Assembly (NCBI GenBank): GCA_001898165.1
Contig: MKTD01000014.1
Coordinates: 62,001 to 126,000 of the forward strand
Reading direction: 5' to 3'
DNA from: Bacteroidia bacterium 43-41
Lineage (GTDB): Bacteria > Bacteroidota > Bacteroidia > Bacteroidales > Dysgonomonadaceae
DNA: 64,000 bases
The notes beneath the pieces were generated by a model that was not told where the DNA came from, did no database searches, and worked only from the letters and a program-made list of their open reading frames with translations. Below are positions 26,227-35,464 of the stretch, piece after piece. Made by a program: the position numbers and the translations under genes. Within the stretch, counting starts at the first letter, position 1. Each line of letters opens with the position of its first letter.

Positions 26227-29200
26227 ACAACGTAAGGATTGGGAACGAATATTTGAAGACCATTTTTGTCATCAGCTATACACCAAATGGGGCTATCGCA
26301 TTTTCCGTGACAGTGAAGTAACGGTGGACAAAGAAAACTGCATCCATTGGGACAAGTTAGAACAGTTTTGGGAAGATACCCAACGCCCCACCCTGCAAGC
26401 TGTAAAATCTGAATTAGGCCATGATTGGAAAAAGGATTTAGGCAAAAAGATTTTTGAGCAACTACAAGAAAAACCTTTATTCCAGTTACTTCGTGACGGA
26501 CTGAAAGTAAACAGTCAGCACACCCTCGATTTACTCTACTTCAAACCCGAACGTAGCGACAATAAGCATCAGGAAGAACTGGCTAAGAAAAATATATTTA
26601 GCGCTATCCGTCAATATCACTTTACCAGTGCTGCCAATGCACGGCAAGAGGAAGACGACCGCCAAAGTATTGATATTGTGGTTTGCCTGAACGGTTTTGC
26701 GATCATCACCCTTGAACTGAAACACACCCTTGCCAAACAAAATGTGCTGGATGCTGTAAAGCAATATTGCGAACGTGACACCGAACGGCCTATTTTTTAC
26801 CGTGCCTTTGTGCATATAGCCACCGATGACGAAAAGGCTAAAATCGCCACCACATTCAGCAAGCCTCCCGTCAAAGACGATTTCAGGGAGTTTAACACAG
26901 GTTTGATCAATCAGAAAATAAGCGGTGATGATTATGCGGTGCAATACCTGTATAATGAAATTCTGGCTCCCGATAGTGTGCTCAATTTTATTGAACGCTA
27001 TTTGTATGGAAACACACAGGGTTGGATTTTCCCACGTTACCACCAACAACGTTGTGTAAAACGCATTTACAATGACATTATACAGCATTACAGCAAAAAG
27101 AAATCGCTGAACCTTCGCTACCTGATTCAGCACAGTGCGGGAAGCGGTAAGAGTAATACCATTGTTTGGCTGGTGCAGAACCTGCGAAACCTGCACGTCA
27201 AAAACCAAAAGGTATTTGACCACATCATTATCCTTACGCACCGCATTAACCTTGACGACCAAATCAGCAAAGACTTTTTAAAAGCCATCGGTCAAGCAGG
27301 CGTGGTAGCGTATTGCAAAAAGAGCAATGATGTTCGTTTGGCTTTAGGCGATCGATTGGAAAATTACCGAAATCCAGAAATCCCTATCAATGCCCCTGTA
27401 ATAGTTACCATTCTGCATAAGTTTTCATTTCTGAAAGACCTTGCCGACCAGACAGGAAAAAATATTTGCTTCATTATAGACGAAGCCCACACCAATCAGG
27501 AAGGCAAGTTGCACGAAAAAATGGTGGATGTTTTTGATGAAGCCACAGGACAAACTATTCAGCAAAAAGTTGAGGAAGAAGATGACGAGCAGGAAGAACT
27601 GATTGATGAAATTGCAAGAAAAGAATTTCCAAACCTTTGCTTTATTGCCCTGACAGCTACACCAAGCGACAAAACCATTGAGCATTTCGGGCGTGAAGGT
27701 CGTGCTTTTGATGTGTATAGTATGGATGAAGCCATTGCCGAAGGCTACATAATGGACGTGGTAAAAAACATCATCACTTACGAAACCCTTTACGAGCTCA
27801 ACTACAAACTGCCTGACGACCATCAGCAGAATGAATATCCAACCTTGCAAGTTTACCGTGCATTGAAACTGAAAGCATTTGAAGATGATGAAGTCATCAA
27901 GGAAAAATGCAAAATCATTGTTTCCATTTTCAAAGACCGCACAGCCGATAAAATTGAAGGTAAAGCCAAATCAATGATTGTTACTTCCAGCCGTTTGAGT
28001 GCGGTGAAATACAAACTCTATCTGGATCAAGAACTAAAAAAACGAGGCTTGAAATGGAAAACGTTGGTTGCGTTTAGCGGTCAAATCAATTACAACGACA
28101 CGTTCTATTCCGAAACCAAAATGAACAAAAGCAACAATCCGCAAAACGTAAAAATCGAAGAGTGTTTTGAGAAAGGCGATGAGATCCGTTTTCTGATTGT
28201 GGCAAATAAGTTTCAGGTCGGTTTCAGTGAAAAAATGCTGCACACGATGTTTGTGGACAAAGCCCTACAGGACAGAAACGCCGTGCAAACCATCAGCCGC
28301 CTGAATAGAATTTATCCAGGGAAGAAATTCGATACACTCACCGTTGACTTTACCAATTCGTATGACAAAATCATAAAGGCATTCCGCAAGTATCAAAGCA
28401 ATGTAGAGAGCCACAAAGAAGCCAATCCCGATGATTTGTATAAAATCAAAGATGAGTTGCTGAAACGTGGCATTTTCACAATGGAAGATGTGGAAGAATG
28501 CGTGCAGTTATTCAATAGTGAAAATCCTGCCGATGTTGTTCCGCTTTCGATATTGCTAACCAAAATAAAAAGCATACTGCAAGCCAAAGCAAAAAGCGAC
28601 AAACAACGTGAGTTCAGAACCTTGCTTGCTCGTTATGTGAGTTTATTTGGCTTTATCCGTGCTTTATTTCGTTTGCGTTTCAAAGACAAAATCCTGATTG
28701 ACTTCAACATCTTTACCTCACTTCTTTACAAGAAACTCGACCCGACAATGAGTACCGAAGATTTGGAAGAAGAAATCAAAAAGGTAAAACTGAAAACTTT
28801 TGACATTGAAAAAATATCAGAAGGCGTTCAAGAACCCGAAAGAGGGGACGATGATGAAGGCGGAAATAGTGGTGGTCAACGTGGCGATGGGAACATTACC
28901 CGTGTTCGGCCTATGACAACCGTTGAGGAAGTAGTAATAGCCATCAATCTGCGTTTTAAAGAAAGAGTTTCACCCGAAGGTGTTACGGTTGTAGAAAATT
29001 ACCTGCAAGCTCTGCAAAAGGACAATGACCTAAAAACAACCATCAAAAACAACCTGACACAAAACGAAAGACAGGTTTATGATTTGGTGATTAAAAGCAT
29101 AATGGACAAACTCTACACGGACTACATCATCAATCATTCACCACAACACTACGGAGAACTGACACAGGAAAACATTCAAGGATTTATAAACCAAAGTGCT

Positions 29201-29239
29201 TACAAAATGCTGAGAGAGATACTCAGAACGGCAGTGTAA
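26219..29239 (+). CDS. hsdR: type I restriction enzyme endonuclease/translocase subunit
   Basis: The motor and nuclease subunit, 1006 residues. The N-terminal PD-(D/E)XK nuclease is seen as SIDIVVCLNGFAIITLELKH (about 150-170). The helicase part has Walker A HSAGSGKSN (about 306-314), DEAH box FIIDEAHTNQ (about 420), motif III LTATPSDK and motif VI-type QTISRLNRIYPGK. A helical C-terminal domain that docks to the methylase closes the protein. I use the ATG at 26219 (MSKQRKDWERIFEDHF), which overlaps the DUF1016 stop by 8 bases. With hsdM and hsdS this makes a complete, apparently intact system. Confidence 0.94.
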   Translation: MSKQRKDWERIFEDHFCHQLYTKWGYRIFRDSEVTVDKENCIHWDKLEQFWEDTQRPTLQAVKSELGHDWKKDLGKKIFEQLQEKPLFQLLRDGLKVNSQHTLDLLYFKPERSDNKHQEELAKKNIFSAIRQYHFTSAANARQEEDDRQSIDIVVCLNGFAIITLELKHTLAKQNVLDAVKQYCERDTERPIFYRAFVHIATDDEKAKIATTFSKPPVKDDFREFNTGLINQKISGDDYAVQYLYNEILAPDSVLNFIERYLYGNTQGWIFPRYHQQRCVKRIYNDIIQHYSKKKSLNLRYLIQHSAGSGKSNTIVWLVQNLRNLHVKNQKVFDHIIILTHRINLDDQISKDFLKAIGQAGVVAYCKKSNDVRLALGDRLENYRNPEIPINAPVIVTILHKFSFLKDLADQTGKNICFIIDEAHTNQEGKLHEKMVDVFDEATGQTIQQKVEEEDDEQEELIDEIARKEFPNLCFIALTATPSDKTIEHFGREGRAFDVYSMDEAIAEGYIMDVVKNIITYETLYELNYKLPDDHQQNEYPTLQVYRALKLKAFEDDEVIKEKCKIIVSIFKDRTADKIEGKAKSMIVTSSRLSAVKYKLYLDQELKKRGLKWKTLVAFSGQINYNDTFYSETKMNKSNNPQNVKIEECFEKGDEIRFLIVANKFQVGFSEKMLHTMFVDKALQDRNAVQTISRLNRIYPGKKFDTLTVDFTNSYDKIIKAFRKYQSNVESHKEANPDDLYKIKDELLKRGIFTMEDVEECVQLFNSENPADVVPLSILLTKIKSILQAKAKSDKQREFRTLLARYVSLFGFIRALFRLRFKDKILIDFNIFTSLLYKKLDPTMSTEDLEEEIKKVKLKTFDIEKISEGVQEPERGDDDEGGNSGGQRGDGNITRVRPMTTVEEVVIAINLRFKERVSPEGVTVVENYLQALQKDNDLKTTIKNNLTQNERQVYDLVIKSIMDKLYTDYIINHSPQHYGELTQENIQGFINQSAYKMLREILRTAV

Positions 29240-29610
29240 AAGATAATAGAATTATGGTAAGCATTCGGTCTGCTGTGTCTTGCCAGATTAAAAATCTAAG
29301 TTTTGAAATTTCCAATCTCACATAATTTGATAAAGCAGAGAGCGACGAGTGAACAAAAAGAAGTTGAGAAAATTCATAAAAAACCTTTACGATTTACAAT
29401 GAAGAATTCTATGATGAAGCAGAAATCATTATTTGACTAATGCCAGCCCAACTAAGTATCAAATATTCGGATAATTATTTTATGTAGCGCAAAATTTGCT
29501 TTTTCCCCAACTCTTTTGTTACTTTGCATTTGATTATCAGCGACGAAATTAACCTTTCAACTGAAAAGACTCACAAGTGACTTAAAGATTTATAAATCAG
29601 AACATTTATT
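29240..29610. other. intergenic region between the restriction operon and korA
   Basis: These 371 bases hold no gene I can support. The first ~220 bases are AT-rich with no clear terminator and no long open frame, and could contain a decayed gene end. The last ~120 bases carry the korA promoter (29495-29526) and a leader of about 75 bases. I see no tRNA and no attachment-site repeat. Confidence 0.6.
29495..29526 (+). promoter_or_regulatory. promoter for korA-korB
   Basis: A -33 element TTTG at 29495-29498 and a -7 box TTACTTTG at 29519-29526 are 20 bases apart, the standard Bacteroidetes layout. The transcript leader would be about 75 bases. Confidence 0.65.
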
Positions 29611-31461
29611 ATGACTAATGAAACTGTAATTACAGATTTGAAGCAGGTAACGATACGGTTTTCCGGCGACTCGGGTGACGGAATGCAGCTGACCGGAACG
29701 TTATTTTCCACATTGTCTGCTATCTTTGGAAATGAAATCGCCACTTTTCCCGATTATCCGGCAGAGATTCGTGCGCCGCAAGGCACGTTAAACGGGGTTT
29801 CGGGTTTTCAGGTCCGGGTGGGATCGAAAGATATCTATAACGCGGGTGATAAAGCCGATGTGCTGATCGCGATGAACCCCGCCGCTCTGAAAGTTAACCG
29901 CCAGCACTTGAAAAAAGGTTCGATCGTCATTTTCGATACCGATTCTTTCACAAGAAAAGATCTGGAGAAAGCGCTTTTCAAAACAGAGGATCCTTTTACC
30001 GAACTCAATCTCGAACAGGTCCAACCCATCCCGGTTGCCATCACATCGATGACTAAAGATTCCCTGGCGGATAGCGGAATGGACAATAAGGATATTTTAC
30101 GGAGCAAGAATATGTTTTCTTTGGGTATTGTTTGCTGGCTGTTTAACCGGCCGATTGAAATTGCCGAACAATTGCTGAAAGACAAATTCAGGAAGAGGCC
30201 TAAACTGGTCGAAACCAATATAAAAGCATTAACCGACGGATACAACTACGGGAACAACACACACCTGACGGCTACCACCTACCGGATCGACACCGTACAA
30301 GCCGGCAAGGGTTTTTATACCGATATAAACGGTAATACCGCCACAGCATACGGATTGATTGCGGCTGCCGAAAAAGCGGGAGTGCAACTGTTCCTCGGTT
30401 CCTATCCCATCACACCGGCCACCGATATTCTTCAGGAACTTTCCAAAAGGAAAGACTTGGGCGTTAAAGCGCTACAGATGGAAGACGAGATTGCCGGGAT
30501 TTGCACCGCCATCGGCGCCAGCTTTACCGGATGCTTGGCTGCAACATCCACTTCGGGCCCGGGATTATCGCTCAAAAGCGAAGCGCTGGGACTGGCGGTC
30601 ATGACCGAACTGCCACTCGTTGTGATTGACGTTCAGCGAGGCGGACCGTCAACGGGAATGCCTACCAAGAGTGAACAAACCGATCTGTTTCAGGCACTAT
30701 ACGGCAGAAACGGCGAGAGCCCCCTGGTTGTAATCGCGGCTACCACCCCCGTCGATTGTTTCGACAGCGCCTATTGGGCTTCAAAAATAGCGCTGGAGCA
30801 TATGACTCCGGTTGTTTTGCTTACCGACGGTTATATCGCCAATGGCGCATCGACGTGGAAAATCCCGAACCTTGAAGAATATCCCTCCATTGAACCACCT
30901 TACGTTCAAGAAAAATTCAAAGGAAGCGCCGAAAGCTGGAAACCCTATCTCCGCGACGAGGATACGCTGGTGAGATACTGGGGTGTCCCCGGCACAGAAG
31001 GGTATATGCACCGCATAGGGGGACTCGAAAAAGATTATTCTACGGGCATTATATCGTCCAACCCCGAAAACCACCAGTTAATGGTAAATACCCGCAAGGC
31101 CAAAATAAAAAAAATAGCCGGCTTTATACCCGAACAGGAGGTTATCGGCGACAAGGATGCCGATACGCTCATAGTTGGCTGGGGAGGTACTTACGGCCAT
31201 TTGCTGGAAGTGATGATGCGCATTCAGGATAAAGGCAAGAAAGTGGCCTTTGCCCACTTCAGGTTTATCAATCCGTTGCCGAGCAACACGTACGATATTT
31301 TAAAAAAATACAAAACCATTATCGTTGCCGAGCAAAATACAGGCCATTTTGCTTCCTATTTGCTGAGCCGGTTCGACGATATCAAAATTCACCGGTTCAA
31401 TCGGGTGGAAGGACAACCTTTCAGCGTAAGTGAGCTGGTAGATGAGTTTATGAATATGTAA
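29611..31461 (+). CDS. korA: 2-oxoglutarate:ferredoxin oxidoreductase, alpha subunit (gamma-alpha fusion)
   Basis: Part of the enzyme that interconverts 2-oxoglutarate plus CoA and succinyl-CoA plus CO2 with ferredoxin. The 616 residues begin with a gamma domain (TIRFSGDSGDGMQLTGTLFS, about 12-190), fused to the alpha domain (YPITPATDILQEL, GASFTGCLAATSTSGPG, MPTKSEQTDLFQALYG). A C-terminal domain follows (WGGTYGHLLE, FRFINPLP). Such gamma-alpha fusions are usual for KorA. korB follows after 12 bases. Substrate assignment rests on the partner's sequence and on the neighbouring 2-oxoglutarate dehydrogenase genes. Confidence 0.9.
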   Translation: MTNETVITDLKQVTIRFSGDSGDGMQLTGTLFSTLSAIFGNEIATFPDYPAEIRAPQGTLNGVSGFQVRVGSKDIYNAGDKADVLIAMNPAALKVNRQHLKKGSIVIFDTDSFTRKDLEKALFKTEDPFTELNLEQVQPIPVAITSMTKDSLADSGMDNKDILRSKNMFSLGIVCWLFNRPIEIAEQLLKDKFRKRPKLVETNIKALTDGYNYGNNTHLTATTYRIDTVQAGKGFYTDINGNTATAYGLIAAAEKAGVQLFLGSYPITPATDILQELSKRKDLGVKALQMEDEIAGICTAIGASFTGCLAATSTSGPGLSLKSEALGLAVMTELPLVVIDVQRGGPSTGMPTKSEQTDLFQALYGRNGESPLVVIAATTPVDCFDSAYWASKIALEHMTPVVLLTDGYIANGASTWKIPNLEEYPSIEPPYVQEKFKGSAESWKPYLRDEDTLVRYWGVPGTEGYMHRIGGLEKDYSTGIISSNPENHQLMVNTRKAKIKKIAGFIPEQEVIGDKDADTLIVGWGGTYGHLLEVMMRIQDKGKKVAFAHFRFINPLPSNTYDILKKYKTIIVAEQNTGHFASYLLSRFDDIKIHRFNRVEGQPFSVSELVDEFMNM

Positions 31462-31473
31462 AAAATAAAAGTT

Positions 31474-32514
31474 ATGGAAACAGCAACAGTAGAAAAGACG
31501 CAAACAAGATATACGCCAAAAGATTATAAAAGTGAGGTAAATGTGCGTTGGTGCCCGGGTTGTGGCGACTTCGCCATCTTAAGTTGTGTTCATAAAGCCA
31601 TGGCAGAACTGAATATTCCTCCGCACGAAACGGTAGTGGTTTCGGGGATTGGTTGTTCATCGCGTTTACCCTATTACATGAACACGTACGGGTTTCACGG
31701 AATTCACGGCCGTGCCGCAGCCATTGCCACCGGCGTGAAAGTAGCCAATCCTAACCTGAATGTTTGGGTAGCAACGGGCGACGGAGACTCACTGGCAATC
31801 GGCGGGAACCATTTCATCCATGCCGTTCGCAGGAACATAGATATCAACATCATTTTATTTAACAACAAGATTTACGGGCTGACCAAAGGCCAATATTCCC
31901 CCACTTCCGATCGCGGATTTGTTTCTAAATCATCGCCTTACGGAACAGTGGAGGATCCTTTCCGTCCGTCGGAACTTTGTTTCGGTGCACGGGGAACTTT
32001 TTTCGCCAGAGCTATTGACGTGGATATGAAGAATACCACCGAAACAATGGTAGCCGCTGCCAGGCACAAGGGAACGTCGGTAGTGGAAGTATTGCAGAAC
32101 TGTATCATTTTCAACGACGGCATCCACAATAAAATTGCTGATCGCACGTGGAAAGCCGAAAAGACAGTGATGCTGAGACACGGCGAGAAAATGATTTTCG
32201 GGCTCGAGAACAACCGGGGCTTAGTCCTGGATGGTTGGAATCTAAAAGCCGTCACCATAGGCGAAGACGGATATACGATGGACGATATTCTGGTTCACGA
32301 TGCTTCCACAAAGGATAATACATTGCATGTCAAACTCAGTCTGATGGGTTACGACAATGATCTTCCGGTGGCATTGGGCGTTATCCGCTCGGTGGATGCC
32401 CCAACATACGAAACCGAATACGAAAATCAGATTGCCGAAGTGCAGAAGAAAGCTCCCGGAAAATCGTTTACCGATTTCCTGATGAGTTCCTCCCATATCT
32501 GGGAAATGAAGTAG
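31474..32514 (+). CDS. korB: 2-oxoglutarate:ferredoxin oxidoreductase, beta subunit
   Basis: The thiamine diphosphate-binding subunit, 346 residues. It has the cluster-ligating WCPGCGDFAIL (about 26-36), GIGCSSRLPYYMNTYGFHGIHGRA, and the ThDP/Mg motif GDGDSLAIGGNHFIHAVRRN (about 98-117) with NNKIYGLTKGQYSPTS. The KGQYSPTS version is typical of 2-oxoglutarate rather than pyruvate enzymes. A strong terminator (32541-32570) closes the two-gene operon. It would exchange electrons with ferredoxin, the donor of the Rnf complex encoded in the same window. Confidence 0.9.
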   Translation: METATVEKTQTRYTPKDYKSEVNVRWCPGCGDFAILSCVHKAMAELNIPPHETVVVSGIGCSSRLPYYMNTYGFHGIHGRAAAIATGVKVANPNLNVWVATGDGDSLAIGGNHFIHAVRRNIDINIILFNNKIYGLTKGQYSPTSDRGFVSKSSPYGTVEDPFRPSELCFGARGTFFARAIDVDMKNTTETMVAAARHKGTSVVEVLQNCIIFNDGIHNKIADRTWKAEKTVMLRHGEKMIFGLENNRGLVLDGWNLKAVTIGEDGYTMDDILVHDASTKDNTLHVKLSLMGYDNDLPVALGVIRSVDAPTYETEYENQIAEVQKKAPGKSFTDFLMSSSHIWEMK

Positions 32515-32540
32515 CTTTGTCTGAAATACCTGACAGAAAA

Positions 32541-32570
32541 AGAGGAGCGGCGCACCGCTCCTCTTTCTTC
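32541..32570 (+). terminator. rho-independent terminator after korB
   Basis: A 10-bp perfect stem AGAGGAGCGG/CCGCTCCTCT with a CGCA loop is followed by TTCTTC. It separates korAB from the sucA gene. Confidence 0.8.
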
Positions 32571-32663
32571 TAAATATACTTTCCCCAACAAAATAGTTGC
32601 AAAGTGTGAACAAAATCGTCATCTTTACGGTTTGAATACCTAACTAACTACAACAACAGACCG

Positions 32664-35366
32664 ATGGATATTATGGATATAGGAGCCATAGAAGAATTGT
32701 ATAAGCAGTATAAGGAAAATCCGGAAAGTGTAGATGAGAGCTTTCGTTTTTTCTTTCAGGGTTTTGATTTAGCCACCAGGCATTTTCCAACCCGGCCACA
32801 GCAAATTAAAGGCGATGCCGGAGTTTCCGCCAAGGAAATTGCCGTGATGAGCCTTATTACCGGATACAGGCGCAGAGGGCACCTGTTTACCAAAACCAAT
32901 CCGGTACGTTCGCGGCGACAATATTCACCCACGCTCGACCTTGAAAATTTCAACCTTTCCGAAAGCGATCTGGATACGGAATTCGAAGCGGGAAAAGAAA
33001 TCGGGATCGGCAGGGCTACATTGAGGGAAATTGTCGATCATTTGAGCGAAACATATTGCAAATCCATCGGCGTGGAGTATCGTTATATGACGAAACCGGA
33101 AATCGTGCAATGGTTGCAGCAAAAAATGGAAGGCAGTAGAAACCGGGAAACTCTTTCCAAAGAAAAAAAACTGCACATCCTCGACAGGCTGATAGAAGCG
33201 TCGGGCTTTGAAGATTATATGCACAGAAAGTACGTTGGGCAAAAACGGTTCTCCCTGGAAGGCTCGGAAGCCATTATCCCCGCACTGGACGCCATAGTTT
33301 CTCACGGAGGGGCATACGACGTAAACGACATTGTAATGGGGATGGCTCACCGGGGAAGGCTCAACGTGCTGACAAACATCATGAAAAAGCCTTATTCCCA
33401 AGTGTTCCGGGGATTTACGGCTGAGAACTACGAAGAAGAGATCATGTATGGCGACGTGAAATACCACTTGGGATATAACAACACTATCGATTACGAGGGA
33501 CGCAAAATTTCCGTCAGCCTGGCTCCTAACCCCTCACATCTGGAAACAGTAGGGCCTGTGGTGGAAGGGATTGCCAAGGCCAAGTTAGAAAACGAACACG
33601 ATTTCCAATACAACCAGGTGTTGCCTGTTTTAATACACGGTGATGCAGCCATCGCCGGACAGGGCGTTGTTTATGAAACCATCCAGTTCTCCAAATTAGA
33701 CGGATACAAAACGGGCGGGACCATCCATATCGTGATAAACAATCAGGTAGGATTCACTACCAACTACCTGTCAGGACGCTCCAGTACCTATTGTACCGAT
33801 GTAGCCAAAGTGACGCAATCGCCGGTTTTCCATGTGAACGGGGACGATGTGGAAGCTATGGTTTATGTGGCAAAACTGGCTTTGGAGTTCCGTCAGAAAT
33901 TCAATATCGATGTGTTTATCGATTTGCTGTCGTACCGGAAATACGGCCACAACGAAGGCGATGAACCCCGCTTTACCCAGCCTAAACTCTACGATATCAT
34001 TGCCAGGCATAAGAATCCGCGTGAGATTTATGCAGAAAAACTAATCGGTCAGGGAGTGCTTACCCAACAGGAATACGAAACCCGGGTAGCTGACTTCCAT
34101 AAAGTGTTAGACCGGGCCTACGAAACAGCTAATGAGAGCACGCAATTGAATATTCAGCTTTTCCTTGAAGAGAAATACAAAGGTATAAGGCTTCCCAAAG
34201 CGGAAGATTTTGAAACCGTTGCCAACACCAAAATCTCGAAAGAGATGTTTCTGGAATTGGCACACAACATAACATCGTTACCCCGGGGTAAGAATTTTTA
34301 CAACAAAACCGTCCGGTTATTTGCGCAAAGGGCAAGTATGATTGAGAGCGATTCATACGACTGGGCAATGGGCGAACTGATGGCTTATGCATCGCTGGCA
34401 AAGGAAAACTATCCCGTCCGATTGAGCGGACAGGATTCCGAACGGGGAACTTTTTCTCACCGCCACGCTGAAATCATTACCGAGGACGGGGAAGAAAAAT
34501 ACTTCCCGCTCAAAAACTTGGGTGGTGAGCACGCCATGGTGCGCGTTTATAACTCTCCGCTCAACGAATACGGAGTGTTGGGGTTCGAATACGGATATTC
34601 ACTCGCCAATCCTTTCGGGTTAACCATTTGGGAAGCCCAGTTTGGAGACTTTTTCAACGTGGGACAGGTAATTGTGGATCAATATATTTCTTCCGCCAAA
34701 GAGAAATGGGGCGTAAAATCGGGCTTGGTACTGTTCCTGCCCCACGGTTACGAAGGGCAGGGCGCCGAGCATTCGAGCGGGAGAATAGAACGTTTCCTGA
34801 GTTTGTGCGCCAACTACAACATGCAAGTGGTTAATCCGACAACTCCGGCCAATCATTTTCACGCTATCCGCCGCCAATTGCATCGCGATATCCGCGTTCC
34901 GTTGATATCATTTACACCCAAAAGCCTGCTGCGCCATCCCGACTGCACGTCCACCATCGCCGATTTTACCGAAGGACATTTCCGGGAAATAATTGCCGGC
35001 AACGAACCGGGATCCTCGTCGAAAGTAACCAGGTTGTTGTTGTGTTCGGGTAAAATCTATTACGAACTGGCGGCAGCACGCAAAGAAGCCCATGCAGAGC
35101 ATGTCTCAATTATCCGCATTGAACAACTCTACCCTTTCCCCGAAAAGCAGCTCAAAGAAGTTCTAAAAGGCTACAGCAAAAATACCGAACTCGTTTGGGT
35201 ACAGGAAGAACCGCTGAACATGGGCGCTGCATTGTTTGTAAAACAGCAGATGGGCGACTGCAAACTGCGGATTATCAGTCGTCCCCCAAGCGGCGTAACG
35301 GCCGAAGGTTTAACGGCTTTACACAAGATACACCAGACAGAAATTATAAAGGAAGCAATGAATTAG
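32664..35366 (+). CDS. sucA: 2-oxoglutarate dehydrogenase E1 component
   Basis: The thiamine diphosphate-dependent decarboxylase of the NAD-linked 2-oxoglutarate dehydrogenase complex, 900 residues. The N-terminal peptide (IEELYKQYKENPESVDESFRFFF) is the E2-docking part typical of E1o. Core motifs are GMAHRGRLNVL, HGDAAIAGQGVVYET, GHNEGDEPRFTQP and the C-terminal transketolase domain (SGQDSERGTFSHRHA, LFLPHGYEGQGAEHSSGR). Length is close to the E. coli enzyme (933). An internal Met at codon 4 is an equally good start. sucB follows after a 98-base spacer with tandem repeats; no E3 (lpd) is in the window. Confidence 0.93.
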   Translation: MDIMDIGAIEELYKQYKENPESVDESFRFFFQGFDLATRHFPTRPQQIKGDAGVSAKEIAVMSLITGYRRRGHLFTKTNPVRSRRQYSPTLDLENFNLSESDLDTEFEAGKEIGIGRATLREIVDHLSETYCKSIGVEYRYMTKPEIVQWLQQKMEGSRNRETLSKEKKLHILDRLIEASGFEDYMHRKYVGQKRFSLEGSEAIIPALDAIVSHGGAYDVNDIVMGMAHRGRLNVLTNIMKKPYSQVFRGFTAENYEEEIMYGDVKYHLGYNNTIDYEGRKISVSLAPNPSHLETVGPVVEGIAKAKLENEHDFQYNQVLPVLIHGDAAIAGQGVVYETIQFSKLDGYKTGGTIHIVINNQVGFTTNYLSGRSSTYCTDVAKVTQSPVFHVNGDDVEAMVYVAKLALEFRQKFNIDVFIDLLSYRKYGHNEGDEPRFTQPKLYDIIARHKNPREIYAEKLIGQGVLTQQEYETRVADFHKVLDRAYETANESTQLNIQLFLEEKYKGIRLPKAEDFETVANTKISKEMFLELAHNITSLPRGKNFYNKTVRLFAQRASMIESDSYDWAMGELMAYASLAKENYPVRLSGQDSERGTFSHRHAEIITEDGEEKYFPLKNLGGEHAMVRVYNSPLNEYGVLGFEYGYSLANPFGLTIWEAQFGDFFNVGQVIVDQYISSAKEKWGVKSGLVLFLPHGYEGQGAEHSSGRIERFLSLCANYNMQVVNPTTPANHFHAIRRQLHRDIRVPLISFTPKSLLRHPDCTSTIADFTEGHFREIIAGNEPGSSSKVTRLLLCSGKIYYELAAARKEAHAEHVSIIRIEQLYPFPEKQLKEVLKGYSKNTELVWVQEEPLNMGAALFVKQQMGDCKLRIISRPPSGVTAEGLTALHKIHQTEIIKEAMN

Positions 35367-35420
35367 AAGAGAGGCTTCAGACCGTTTCGCTAACCGATGA
35401 TAACGTCTGATGTCCAAAAT

Positions 35421-35455
35421 CGTAATTCGTAATTCGTAATTCGTAATTCGTAATT
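35421..35455 (+). repeat. five perfect 7-bp tandem repeats between sucA and sucB
   Basis: The unit CGTAATT is repeated five times without change and ends 10 bases ahead of the sucB ATG at 35465. Repeats of this kind can change copy number by slippage and so alter the distance between sucA and sucB; that consequence is inference. Confidence 0.85.
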
Positions 35456-35464
35456 TATTATATT

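Noticed and set aside
29240-29470. Remnant of a further restriction-system gene
   Set aside because: Short translated pieces in the three frames show no family pattern and no frame is open for long, so there is nothing to support.
21826-29610. Integrated mobile island with attachment sites around the restriction operon
   Set aside because: The operon looks acquired, but I found no integrase, tRNA target or direct repeats at its borders.
35421-35455. CRISPR-like array
   Set aside because: The repeats are 7 bp and directly adjacent without spacers, so this is a simple tandem repeat.
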